This document shows positions 8,564 through 16,478 of a stretch of 64,000 nt of DNA, in pieces (positions within the stretch are counted from its first letter, which is position 1; every line of letters starts with the position of its first letter). This DNA is from an uncultured Muribaculaceae bacterium. Its GTDB lineage: Bacteria > Bacteroidota > Bacteroidia > Bacteroidales > Muribaculaceae. The notes under the pieces are model-generated. The model saw only the letters and a program-made list of their open reading frames with translations. It searched no databases and was not told where the DNA came from. Location of the stretch: contig CAJUOC010000001.1 of the NCBI GenBank assembly GCA_910587925.1, positions 1 to 64,000 on the forward strand, given 5' to 3'. Position numbers and translations under genes: made by a program.

Positions 8564-9577
8564 ATGAAGAATGTGTCCATATACATAGACCTCGTATTCT
8601 GCCTGATTGTATTACCCGTTATGGTGATGATATTTCCGGTCGAACGGTGGTATCATAATTTCCAATGGTATGTCATTACAGTTGGCTTCTGGCTCTACGC
8701 CCTGTATTTCATAAACCGTGTATTCACTGTCCCGGCGTTGTTCCGTGCAAAGAAATACCGTTGGATGGGGATTGTCTTGATTTTGGTTTCATTTGGAGTG
8801 ACATCCATGCTGACACAAATCAGCCTTTATATACCCAAACCTAATGTTCACGACGTGGGTATAGTGAGGATATTTCCGTCAATTCAGCAATACCAGCAGG
8901 CTGTATGGTCGCTTTTCATGATAGTCGAGGCTTTCAGTTTTGCAATCGGCTTGCTCACACAAGCCAATTTGCAGAAGTCGCGTCGCCGGGCTGTGGAAGC
9001 CGAGCGTGACAAAGCGGAGATTGAATTATATAAAGCGCAAATCAAGCCTCACTTCATGTTCAATACATTAAACTCCCTATATGGTCTGTTTCTGACTCAT
9101 GATGGCAAGGCCTTGGAGTCACTGGAAAAATACATATCGATGCTCCGGTATATCCATACGACATCAATGCGGGATTTTGTCGCCATATCAGAAGAAGTTG
9201 ACTACATAAGGCAGTATGTCGACCTGCAGTCATTGCGACTTAATGAAATGACTTCCGTAAAAATGGATATTGATATTGAAAACAACAGCCTGCTGATTCC
9301 CCCTATGCTGTTGGTGACGTTTGTTGAAAACTGTTTCAAGCATGGAATATCACCTGTCGAAGAAAGTGTGATTTCCATATCGATGACAGAAAGAAACGGG
9401 AAGTTGATATTTTCCACCGAAAACAAGATATTCCCGGTGAAGCGGATAGGCGAACATATGGGTATTGAAAACTGTCGTAAGCGTCTTGAACTTCTCTATC
9501 CCGGAAGACATGTGATGACCAATGACAGCGATGGTACATTTTATCGGGTGAAACTTTGTATAAATCTGTCAGTATGA
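8564..9577 (+). CDS. LytS/YehU-type sensor histidine kinase
   Basis: A 337-residue kinase of the His_kinase (PF06580) family. Four hydrophobic segments (about residues 7-25, 35-52, 66-88, 112-132) form the membrane sensor with little periplasmic sequence. A coiled linker leads to the phospho-acceptor box KPHFMFNTLNSLY with His163. The ATP-binding part has an N box (TFVENCFKHG) and a late glycine motif (MGIENCRKRLELLYPG). The stop overlaps the start of the LytTR regulator by 4 nt (ATGA), so the two are translationally coupled as a two-component system. The signal is unknown. The efflux operon directly downstream is a plausible target. Confidence 0.9.
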   Translation: MKNVSIYIDLVFCLIVLPVMVMIFPVERWYHNFQWYVITVGFWLYALYFINRVFTVPALFRAKKYRWMGIVLILVSFGVTSMLTQISLYIPKPNVHDVGIVRIFPSIQQYQQAVWSLFMIVEAFSFAIGLLTQANLQKSRRRAVEAERDKAEIELYKAQIKPHFMFNTLNSLYGLFLTHDGKALESLEKYISMLRYIHTTSMRDFVAISEEVDYIRQYVDLQSLRLNEMTSVKMDIDIENNSLLIPPMLLVTFVENCFKHGISPVEESVISISMTERNGKLIFSTENKIFPVKRIGEHMGIENCRKRLELLYPGRHVMTNDSDGTFYRVKLCINLSV

Positions 9578-10275
9578 TTAAGTGTGTGGCAATAGATGAT
9601 GAGCCGATTGCTTTAAGCATCATTCAGGAATACTGCAATCGGTATGGAGATATTGAACTAAAATGTTTCACATCTCCCATTGCGGGTATGGATTATATCA
9701 AGGAAATCACCCCTGATATAGTTTTCCTTGATATTGAGATGAACTCACATAATGGTGTGGCTCTGGCTAAGGAACTGCCGGAAGGCTCGTGCCTGATTTT
9801 TACTACAGCCTACGCCGATTATGCACTTGACGGATTCAATGTTGATGCGGTTGATTTTCTTCACAAGCCGATATTCTATCCTCGTTTTGAAAAGGCAATC
9901 GCAAAAGCCGGGATATTCATTCAGCACAAGAGTCCGGGGCCTTCAACCGGATGTATTACGCTGAAAGCTGATCATAAAAATGTGGTCGTCAACTTAAATG
10001 ATGTCATCGTTATTGAGGCGATGGATAATTATGTGAAGATATTCCGCAAGGATATGCCGACTGTTGTCTCTCAGATTACAATGAAGGAAATTGAAGCCAT
10101 GCTTCCTGATGATTGCTTTGTGAGGATACACAGGTCTTTTATAATATCAATCCCGTTTATCGAAAAATTCTCAAACAGGACTGTTTATCTTCATAACTTT
10201 CCGCGCCCAATTCCTGCCGGGAGAAAATATATCACGGCATTTAACAATCTCAACAACATAATTCAGACTAAATAG
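9574..10275 (+). CDS. LytTR-family response regulator
   Basis: From the ATG at 9574 the protein has 233 residues; an earlier start at 9556 would lie inside the kinase gene. Residues 1-120 are a receiver domain with acidic pocket (AIDDEP), phospho-acceptor Asp53 in DIVFLDIEM and a conserved Lys in FLHKPI. Residues about 130-233 are a LytTR DNA-binding domain (IVIEAMDNYVKIF, CFVRIHRSFI, GRKYITAF). Partner of the LytS-like kinase. LytTR regulators bind direct repeats upstream of targets. A separate promoter follows 40 nt after its stop, ahead of the emr-like pump genes. Confidence 0.92.
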   Translation: MIKCVAIDDEPIALSIIQEYCNRYGDIELKCFTSPIAGMDYIKEITPDIVFLDIEMNSHNGVALAKELPEGSCLIFTTAYADYALDGFNVDAVDFLHKPIFYPRFEKAIAKAGIFIQHKSPGPSTGCITLKADHKNVVVNLNDVIVIEAMDNYVKIFRKDMPTVVSQITMKEIEAMLPDDCFVRIHRSFIISIPFIEKFSNRTVYLHNFPRPIPAGRKYITAFNNLNNIIQTK

Positions 10276-10314
10276 AATAATCTCAAATGAACAGACTTTT
10301 TACTAATTATTTTG

Positions 10315-10322
10315 TAATTTTG
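10315..10322 (+). promoter_or_regulatory. -7 box (TAATTTTG) for the efflux operon
   Basis: TAATTTTG matches TAnnTTTG and lies 40 nt after the regulator stop. It would give a leader of about 220 nt before tolC. Confidence 0.5.
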
Positions 10323-10548
10323 CAGTGCCGTTCACAAAGAGCGGTGAGTAAATGATTGTAATAGATACTGCGATAAACGCATCGGCAGCGTATGTGCAAA
10401 ACTACGCGTTCAAGGAAAACTGGAAGAGTACAGCCGGCTGCAGCCGTGCCCGAAGTCTGATCTGATTTCAGAATAGTCGCATACCGTCGGGAGATTGACG
10501 GATAGCGACTGATATACATTATTCACATATTACTCCCCACCCTTTTTT
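10323..10548 (+). promoter_or_regulatory. Long leader with short ORF and hairpin ahead of the pump operon
   Basis: The leader contains a 36-codon frame (ATG 10352 to TGA 10460-10462) followed by an interrupted hairpin: AGTCGC 10475-10480 pairs with GCGACT 10505-10510 and CCGTC 10484-10488 with GACGG 10497-10501. A short translated ORF followed by a hairpin is the layout of a translation-coupled attenuator, common in drug-pump leaders. Whether the ORF is translated is unknown. Confidence 0.35.
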
Positions 10549-11868
10549 ATGAACAATCAACGATTGCTCACAGGGCTGCTCAGCGCAGTCCTGCTGGGCG
10601 CCGGGGTGTGTGCTTTCGGTCAGGGCTCATCAGTAATAACTCTTGCACAGTTATTTGAGAGTGCTGAAAGAAACAGTGCGCAATTACGCCCCTCTTTTTC
10701 CGCTGAGCAGGAAGCCTGTCAAGAGATAAGAGTCGCCCGTGCCGGTCGGTTGCCCGACATCAATGCAGCCCTTTCGTTCAGCTATATAGGCGACGGCTTT
10801 ACGACAAAACGGAATTTTGCCGACTATCAGAAAGCGCCGATACCACATTACGGCAATGCCCTGTCGCTAAGCATAAACCAGCCTGTATATACCGGCGGAG
10901 CCGTTACCTCAGGCATCAGACTCGCCGAGCTTAGACTGACCGCTGCCCGCTATGCCACGGAACTGCAGCGCGACAATATCCGTTTCCGGCTCACCGGCTT
11001 TTACCTCGACATTTACAAATACACAAATCTGCGCGGTGTGGTGGAAAACAACATAGCGCAGGCAAGGAAAGTGCTTGAGGAGATGCAGGCCCGGTATGAG
11101 CAGGGCGTGGCTTTACTCAACGACATCACCCGCTACGAACTGCTGGTGTCAGATCTGGAGCTGCAGCTCGTGAAAATCGACAACACGCTCGACATACTCA
11201 ACTCCAATCTTGTCACTATTGCAGGATTGCCGCAAGGTACGGTGATACGGCCCGACTCCACCTTACTGCACAAATCTCTGCCGACACAGGGTGAGATGGC
11301 ATGGCAGACGGAGGCCGCGGTAAATTCGCCCGTGCTCAGACTGGCGCAGTCAGACGTCGATATTTCCCGTAAAGCGGAAGCTCTTACCAAGGCGGAGCGG
11401 CTGCCCAAAATCGGGCTGCAGGCAGGGTGGAGTATCGACGGCCCGATATTGGTGGAGGTACCACCGATAAACCTCAATCTCAGCTATTGGTACATCGGCG
11501 TCGGTGTCAGCTACAATATCTCATCGCTGTTCAAGACAGGCAGGTCTTTATCCCGAAGCCGCGCGGCCACACTTCATGCCACAGACCGGCTCGCAGCCGC
11601 TCGGGAGGATACAGAGCTTGCTGTCAGGGCTGACTATATCCGCTATCTTGAGGCTTACGAGGAGCTCAACACCAGGCAGAAAAGCGTCGAGCTCGCCGAG
11701 AGAAACTACAACACCGTGTTTACCCGCTACTCCGCCGATATGGCTCTATTAACGGATATGCTTGATGCTGCCAATTCAAAACTTGACGCAGAGCAGCAGC
11801 TTGTCAACGCCCGCATCGATATAATCTACTATTACTACAAACTTCTGTTCACTTCCGGAAAGATATGA
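10549..11868 (+). CDS. TolC-family outer-membrane efflux protein
   Basis: A 439-residue outer-membrane channel protein with a signal peptide (GLLSAVLLGAGVCAFGQ) and two homologous coiled-coil halves of the OEP type: LAQLFESAERNSAQLRPSF starts the first, and YSADMALLTDMLDAANSKLDAEQ closes the second. No lipobox Cys, so it is anchored as a barrel only. First gene of a three-gene operon: its last 4 nt overlap the HlyD-type adaptor gene. It would form the outer-membrane exit duct for the EmrAB-like inner pump. Confidence 0.92.
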   Translation: MNNQRLLTGLLSAVLLGAGVCAFGQGSSVITLAQLFESAERNSAQLRPSFSAEQEACQEIRVARAGRLPDINAALSFSYIGDGFTTKRNFADYQKAPIPHYGNALSLSINQPVYTGGAVTSGIRLAELRLTAARYATELQRDNIRFRLTGFYLDIYKYTNLRGVVENNIAQARKVLEEMQARYEQGVALLNDITRYELLVSDLELQLVKIDNTLDILNSNLVTIAGLPQGTVIRPDSTLLHKSLPTQGEMAWQTEAAVNSPVLRLAQSDVDISRKAEALTKAERLPKIGLQAGWSIDGPILVEVPPINLNLSYWYIGVGVSYNISSLFKTGRSLSRSRAATLHATDRLAAAREDTELAVRADYIRYLEAYEELNTRQKSVELAERNYNTVFTRYSADMALLTDMLDAANSKLDAEQQLVNARIDIIYYYYKLLFTSGKI

Positions 11869-12890
11869 AACACCGTACTAAAAAGATACTCTCCTATATC
11901 ATCACTCTCGCCGTCATCATCGCAGCCGGCGGCTGGGTGGCATCCAAGTTTATCCACTTTGGCAATGTGGAGTTTACCGACAACGCGCAGGTGCAGCGGC
12001 AGATTGTACCTGTCAACAGCCGTGTGCAGGGCTACATCAAGGAAATACGTTTCAAGGAATATGAGCCGGTCAGAAAGGGCGACACGCTTGTCGTAATAGA
12101 TGACGCTGACATGCGCTTGCGCGTGGCACAGGCAAATGCCGACTATCAGAATGCCCTTGCCGGGCGCACGGTCGCAGACCGCAGTGTAGGTGTCGCCGCT
12201 GCCCATGTCGCTGTGAGCGATGCCTCAATCGCCGAGGCAAAGGTACTGATGGAAAATGCGGCCGCCGACCTCGGGCGCTACCGCAAACTGCTGGAAAAAG
12301 ACGCCGTCACACGTCAGCAATACGACGGAGCGGAAACAGACTATAAAGCCAAGAAAGCCCGCTACGAGATGCTTGCCCGTCAACGCTCGGCGACATCCTC
12401 GGTAGTTGCCGAGACCCGCCAGCGCATCGCCCAGAATGATGCGGGGATTGATCTTGCCGGAGCATTGCTCGAAACTGCGGAGCTGAATCTGTCATACACT
12501 GTCATAACAGCCCCTTGCGACGGATATACCTCACGCAAGGAGATTCAGATAGGCCAGCTTGTACAGCCGGGCCAGACTCTTCTCGACATTGTGGATGGCT
12601 CGGAGGTATGGGTCACCGCAAACTATAAGGAAACCCAGCTGGTGCATATCCACCCCGGCAGCGAGGTCGAAATCAAGGTCGACGCCATTCCGCACAAGAC
12701 TTTCACCGGTAAGGTCGTTTCATTATCCACAGCGACAGGAGCCGCGCTGTCTTTGCTGCCGCAGGACAACTCGGCCGGAAATTTCGTAAAGGTAAGACAG
12801 CGCGTACCCGTGAGAATCGAGCTGACCGACAGTACCGGCCTGCATCTGCTACGCGCCGGTATGAATGTGGAATGTGAGGTGATATACTGA
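11865..12890 (+). CDS. EmrA/HlyD-type membrane fusion protein
   Basis: A 341-residue periplasmic adaptor with one N-terminal membrane anchor (about residues 8-28), a biotinyl-lipoyl-like half motif (VNSRVQGYIKEIRFKEYEPV), a helical hairpin (about 85-195) and the second lipoyl half (YTVITAPCDGYTSRKEIQIG), then a beta-barrel domain (VTANYKETQL, PGSEVEIKVDAIP). This is the EmrA/HlyD layout used with MFS pumps, not the lipid-anchored RND type. It overlaps tolC by 4 nt and ends 1 nt before the pump gene, so subunits are probably made together. Confidence 0.92.
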   Translation: MKHRTKKILSYIITLAVIIAAGGWVASKFIHFGNVEFTDNAQVQRQIVPVNSRVQGYIKEIRFKEYEPVRKGDTLVVIDDADMRLRVAQANADYQNALAGRTVADRSVGVAAAHVAVSDASIAEAKVLMENAAADLGRYRKLLEKDAVTRQQYDGAETDYKAKKARYEMLARQRSATSSVVAETRQRIAQNDAGIDLAGALLETAELNLSYTVITAPCDGYTSRKEIQIGQLVQPGQTLLDIVDGSEVWVTANYKETQLVHIHPGSEVEIKVDAIPHKTFTGKVVSLSTATGAALSLLPQDNSAGNFVKVRQRVPVRIELTDSTGLHLLRAGMNVECEVIY

Positions 12891-12891
12891 T

Positions 12892-14499
12892 ATGGGAGAC
12901 TGGCACGGGCCACGGGGGCCCTTCGATATACCCGACGTGCCTGACTATGTGCCGCGTCGGTTAAAGCCCTGGCTGTTTATCATCTTCGTGCTGATAGTGC
13001 AGTTCTCAGGCGGCATATATCTTGCCGCCGCCACCGATATGGTCGGCTCGACGGCTCTGATGCAGGAAGACATATTGATGGCCGGATATGCGTCGCTGGT
13101 CGGGATGTCGATAAATTTTGCCGTGATGTTCAGGTTGAAGTTCCGGTTTTCCAACCGTATTGGACTGCTCATGTGCGCAACGGCTCTTATCGCGGCAAAT
13201 TTCATCTGCGCCCATACGACAAGTGTCCCCCTGTTGGTCGCCACCTGCTTTGCCGCGGGTTGGTTTCGTATGTGGGCGACATTTGTGTGCAATTCGACAA
13301 TCCAGCTCTGGCTCACTCCGGTGCGTGATATGGCGATATTCTTCTGCTATGTCTATCTTGTCGTCGACGGAGTGATTCAGCTCAGCGGCATCGCAACCAT
13401 CTACACAGCTTTCATCTCGCAATGGGAATATATGCACTGGATAATGAGCGGCCTGCTCGTGCTGATGATGGTAATGGTACTGATACTTGTAAAGCCCGTC
13501 AAAGGTCCCATGCAGATACCGCTGCTGGGTATCGACTGGATAGGCGCCGCGCTGTGGAGCATCGTCATGTTGTGCTTCACTTTCATATGCGTGTACGGCA
13601 ATTTCTATGACTGGTGGGAAGCTGAGGAAATCGTCGGCGCGACCGCCCTGGGGATAGTCTGCCTTGCCATCAATCTCTGGCGGGCGACATTTCTCCATCA
13701 TCCATACATCTCTTTTCAGGCTTTGACAAACCGCAATGTCATAAGGGCTACACTGATATACCTGGTTTTCTTCACACTGATGGCCACCGAGCATGTGTTT
13801 GAGCACAGTTATGCCGCCGCCATCCTCGGCTTTGACGAGACAAATCTCATAGATTTGAACTGGTATGTATTTGCAGGTATCATAGTCGGATGTATATTCA
13901 CGTATTACACATTCGCTCTGCGTAAGTGGCGTTACAAGACCATGACCGCCATCGGCTTCTCTTTCGCCGCCATATATCTCGGCTGGTTTTATTTCATGAT
14001 AGATTACGGTATTGAAAAGGAGATGCTGTCCTTCCCGCTCTTCATACGGGGCTTTGCATCTGTGATTATCTCCATTGTTTTCCTGACATCCATTGTACAG
14101 AGCGGCTTGCATTTCTTCGTCTTTCCGCAGGCTCTGACTGTAAACGGATTTACCGGAGCCGTAATGGGCGCCACACTCGGCCCCGCCCTTATCGGAGAGT
14201 TTCTGCGGCATACAATGGCAAAGAACGCGTCTCTCATCTCTGCGCGTCTCACAGACTTCAACACCGGCATCATCCATATCCCCCTCGGTCAGCTGTACGA
14301 GACAGTCAGGCGACACGCATTGATTGTATCCATGAAAGAGATTTACGGATGGCTGCTCATCATGGCCATATTGTCGCTGGCGGTAATAGTCGTGAGTTAC
14401 GGGCCGATCCGTCCCGCCGCGATATTTCCCAAGTGGAAAACTATCCGTAAAATACTCCGTAAAGAGACCGACCTGAAATCATCCGGCGATGCTCTGTGA
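12892..14499 (+). CDS. EmrB-like MFS drug transporter (DHA2-like)
   Basis: A 535-residue integral membrane protein with about 14 hydrophobic segments, the size and layout of DHA2-type (EmrB-like) major facilitator transporters. The N-terminal tail is cytoplasmic and rich in Pro/Asp (GPFDIPDVPDYVP). The diagnostic MFS motif A is weak (RLKFRFSNRIG), as in Bacteroidetes members of this group. It follows the TolC and EmrA-like genes with a 1 nt gap, so it is the proton-driven inner component of the tripartite pump. Substrates cannot be told. Ends in a short basic tail at 14499. Confidence 0.82.
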   Translation: MGDWHGPRGPFDIPDVPDYVPRRLKPWLFIIFVLIVQFSGGIYLAAATDMVGSTALMQEDILMAGYASLVGMSINFAVMFRLKFRFSNRIGLLMCATALIAANFICAHTTSVPLLVATCFAAGWFRMWATFVCNSTIQLWLTPVRDMAIFFCYVYLVVDGVIQLSGIATIYTAFISQWEYMHWIMSGLLVLMMVMVLILVKPVKGPMQIPLLGIDWIGAALWSIVMLCFTFICVYGNFYDWWEAEEIVGATALGIVCLAINLWRATFLHHPYISFQALTNRNVIRATLIYLVFFTLMATEHVFEHSYAAAILGFDETNLIDLNWYVFAGIIVGCIFTYYTFALRKWRYKTMTAIGFSFAAIYLGWFYFMIDYGIEKEMLSFPLFIRGFASVIISIVFLTSIVQSGLHFFVFPQALTVNGFTGAVMGATLGPALIGEFLRHTMAKNASLISARLTDFNTGIIHIPLGQLYETVRRHALIVSMKEIYGWLLIMAILSLAVIVVSYGPIRPAAIFPKWKTIRKILRKETDLKSSGDAL

Positions 14500-14517
14500 T
14501 AATTATCTGATTTTTAT

Positions 14518-14525
14518 TAAATTTG
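14518..14525 (+). promoter_or_regulatory. -7 box (TAAATTTG) for the ABM monooxygenase gene
   Basis: TAAATTTG lies 41 nt before the ATG at 14567, just after the end of the efflux operon. Confidence 0.5.
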
Positions 14526-14566
14526 CAGTCTGAATATAAAAGCAAAGCCAACCAAAATACTCAGAC

Positions 14567-14842
14567 ATGTTAAGATTAAACTGTTTTATCTCCGTCTCGC
14601 CTGCCCACCGTGAGGCAGTCCTGTCGGCCGCCCGCCGCCTTACTGAAGCATCCTTGAAGCAGGACGGCTGCATAGCCTACGATATCTTTGAGAGTGCTAC
14701 ACGCCGGGAGGTCTTGATGATATGTGAGACATGGCGCGACCAGACCGCTTTGGATGCCCACAGTGCATCGGACGTTTTTGCCAAAGAAGTCGGTACAATA
14801 AGCTCGCTCGCCGAGATGAAATTGGAAACATTCGTATTCTGA
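14567..14842 (+). CDS. Putative quinol monooxygenase (ABM domain, YgiN-like)
   Basis: A 91-residue single-domain ABM (antibiotic biosynthesis monooxygenase) protein: LNCFISVSPAHREAVLSAAR forms the first strand and helix, QDGCIAYDIFES the central strands, EVLMICETWRDQTALDAHSAS the second strand and helix. Family members are dimeric ferredoxin-like folds that act without cofactors on quinols or similar aromatics, or clear reactive metabolites. Monocistronic with its own -7 box and followed by a strong terminator. Substrate unknown. Confidence 0.82.
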   Translation: MLRLNCFISVSPAHREAVLSAARRLTEASLKQDGCIAYDIFESATRREVLMICETWRDQTALDAHSASDVFAKEVGTISSLAEMKLETFVF

Positions 14843-14882
14843 GAAAAGCGATCAAGGCATTCGTTACCACCCGACAAAACAG

Positions 14883-14917
14883 AAAAGCCCCGCGGCAAAC
14901 TCGCCGCAGGGCTTTTT
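14883..14917 (+). terminator. Intrinsic terminator after the ABM gene
   Basis: AAAAGCCC pairs with GGGCTTTT and GCGGC with GCCGC around a 6 nt loop, one mismatch between the stem blocks, followed by a T-run. Confidence 0.85.
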
Positions 14918-15002
14918 CTATATCAGGATGTTTTGAACACTTCCAACCGGTGCTGTGCGGTAACGCTATGCGGCGGTCCCCTGCCCCTCTCTTTCAACAT
15001 AA

Positions 15003-15029
15003 AAAAAGCAGCCTTGTGGGCTGCTTTTT
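15003..15029 (-). terminator. Intrinsic terminator of tRNA-Ser
   Basis: AAAAAGCAGCC and GGCTGCTTTTT form an 11 bp stem with a 5 nt loop directly downstream of the tRNA on the minus strand, ending in a T-run. Confidence 0.85.
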
Positions 15030-15031
15030 GC

Positions 15032-15117
<86 letters not shown>

Positions 15118-15129
15118 GGGTTACGGGTG

Positions 15130-15137
15130 CAAAGGTA
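15130..15137 (-). promoter_or_regulatory. -7 box (TACCTTTG) for tRNA-Ser
   Basis: The minus strand reads TACCTTTG, 12 nt upstream of the mature tRNA 5' end. Confidence 0.6.
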
Positions 15138-15265
15138 GTGCTTTTTTTTATTTCTGCAAGTGCATTGCGGCGATTTTTTTTACGCTCGGCCGTTTTTTAT
15201 CGCCGGTGGTGGCTTATTGGTGTGAATACTTGTGCAAAATAGTTGCTCGGCCTTTGATTTTCACG

Positions 15266-15273
15266 TATTTTTG
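15266..15273 (+). promoter_or_regulatory. -7 box (TATTTTTG) for the RND efflux operon
   Basis: TATTTTTG, 29 nt before the ATG at 15303, with GTTG at 15242-15245 about 20 bp upstream as a weak -33 element. Confidence 0.55.
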
Positions 15274-15302
15274 CAGCGCAAAGTCAATAATACCTCAGCA
15301 CC

Positions 15303-16478
15303 ATGCGATACCTGCAAATTTTGGGACGTAAGATTATACGCTACAGACTGCGACTGACTGTGATTGTACTGGCCGCCGCTCTGCTCTCAGCGATACTATA
15401 CTACATATTCCGGCCACGGCCGGCTGTCGAGGAGCTGCCCACGGTCATGACCGAGGCTATAGCCACCGACCATGTAGATATATATGGCGAATACGTAGGC
15501 CGCATACGTGCCCAGCAATTTGTCGAGGTACACGCCCGCGTCGAGGGCTATCTGGAAAAGATGGTTTTCAAGGAGGGCGCATATATCACCAAGGGGCAGA
15601 CGCTCTTTGTCATCGACCCGCGCCTTTACAAGGCTCATGTAGAGAAGGCCAAGGCGCAGCTCAACAAGGCCCGCGCGCAGGCCAAGAAGGCTGAGCGTGA
15701 CTTGCTGCGCATACGCCCGCTGTATGAGCAGAACGCTGCCTCGCAGCTCGACCTGGACAATGCCGAGGCCGCATACGAGAGCGCCAATGCAGAGGTAATC
15801 GTGAGCGAGGCCGACCTCACCCAGGCCGAGATTACGCTGGGATATACCCAGGTGTCATCGCCCATCTCGGGATATATCTCGGAGCGTGTCGCCGACATCG
15901 GTACGCTGGTGGGCCCCTCGGCGGGCAAATCCCTCCTGGCCACTATCGTGAAAAGCGACACCGTGAGGATTGACTTCTCCATGACTGCGCTCGACTACCT
16001 GCGCAGCAAGGAGCGCAATGTAAATATCGGCGTGCAGGACTCGACCCGCAAATGGAACTCTTACGTGACCATTACCCTGGCCGACGGCACCGAGTATCCA
16101 TACCGCGGCGTGGTCGATTTCGCCGACCCGCAGGTCGACCCCAAGACGGGCACATTCTCGGTACGGGCCGAGATGGCCAATCCCGAGCACCGGCTGCTGC
16201 CGGGCGAGTTTACCAAGGTAAAGGTGCTGCTCGACGTGAGAGAAGACGCCATCACCGTCCCGCTCAAATCGATGGTTATCGAGAAGGGCGGTGCATATGT
16301 ATATGTGGTACGGCCCGACAGCGTGGTGGAGAAGCGCTACATCGAGACCGGCCCCGAGATTGGCAAATCCATCGTGGTCGAACGCGGCCTGGCCAAGGAC
16401 GAGCGCATAGTGGTCGAGGGCTTACACAAGCTCAGCCACGGCTCCAAGGTAAAGCCTGTAAAGTCTGAGCAGCGATGA
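15303..16478 (+). CDS. RND efflux periplasmic adaptor (AcrA/MexE-like)
   Basis: A 391-residue membrane fusion protein. Residues 13-35 form an N-terminal anchor (no lipobox), followed by the lipoyl halves (VEVHARVEGYLEKMVFKEG and TQVSSPISGYISERVADIG), an alpha-helical hairpin between them (about 105-175), a beta-barrel domain (DFSMTALDYL) and a membrane-proximal domain (ITVPLKSMVIEKGGAYVYV). Links the inner RND pump to the TolC-like channel. Ends with a 4 nt overlap with the permease gene. Confidence 0.95.
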   Translation: MRYLQILGRKIIRYRLRLTVIVLAAALLSAILYYIFRPRPAVEELPTVMTEAIATDHVDIYGEYVGRIRAQQFVEVHARVEGYLEKMVFKEGAYITKGQTLFVIDPRLYKAHVEKAKAQLNKARAQAKKAERDLLRIRPLYEQNAASQLDLDNAEAAYESANAEVIVSEADLTQAEITLGYTQVSSPISGYISERVADIGTLVGPSAGKSLLATIVKSDTVRIDFSMTALDYLRSKERNVNIGVQDSTRKWNSYVTITLADGTEYPYRGVVDFADPQVDPKTGTFSVRAEMANPEHRLLPGEFTKVKVLLDVREDAITVPLKSMVIEKGGAYVYVVRPDSVVEKRYIETGPEIGKSIVVERGLAKDERIVVEGLHKLSHGSKVKPVKSEQR

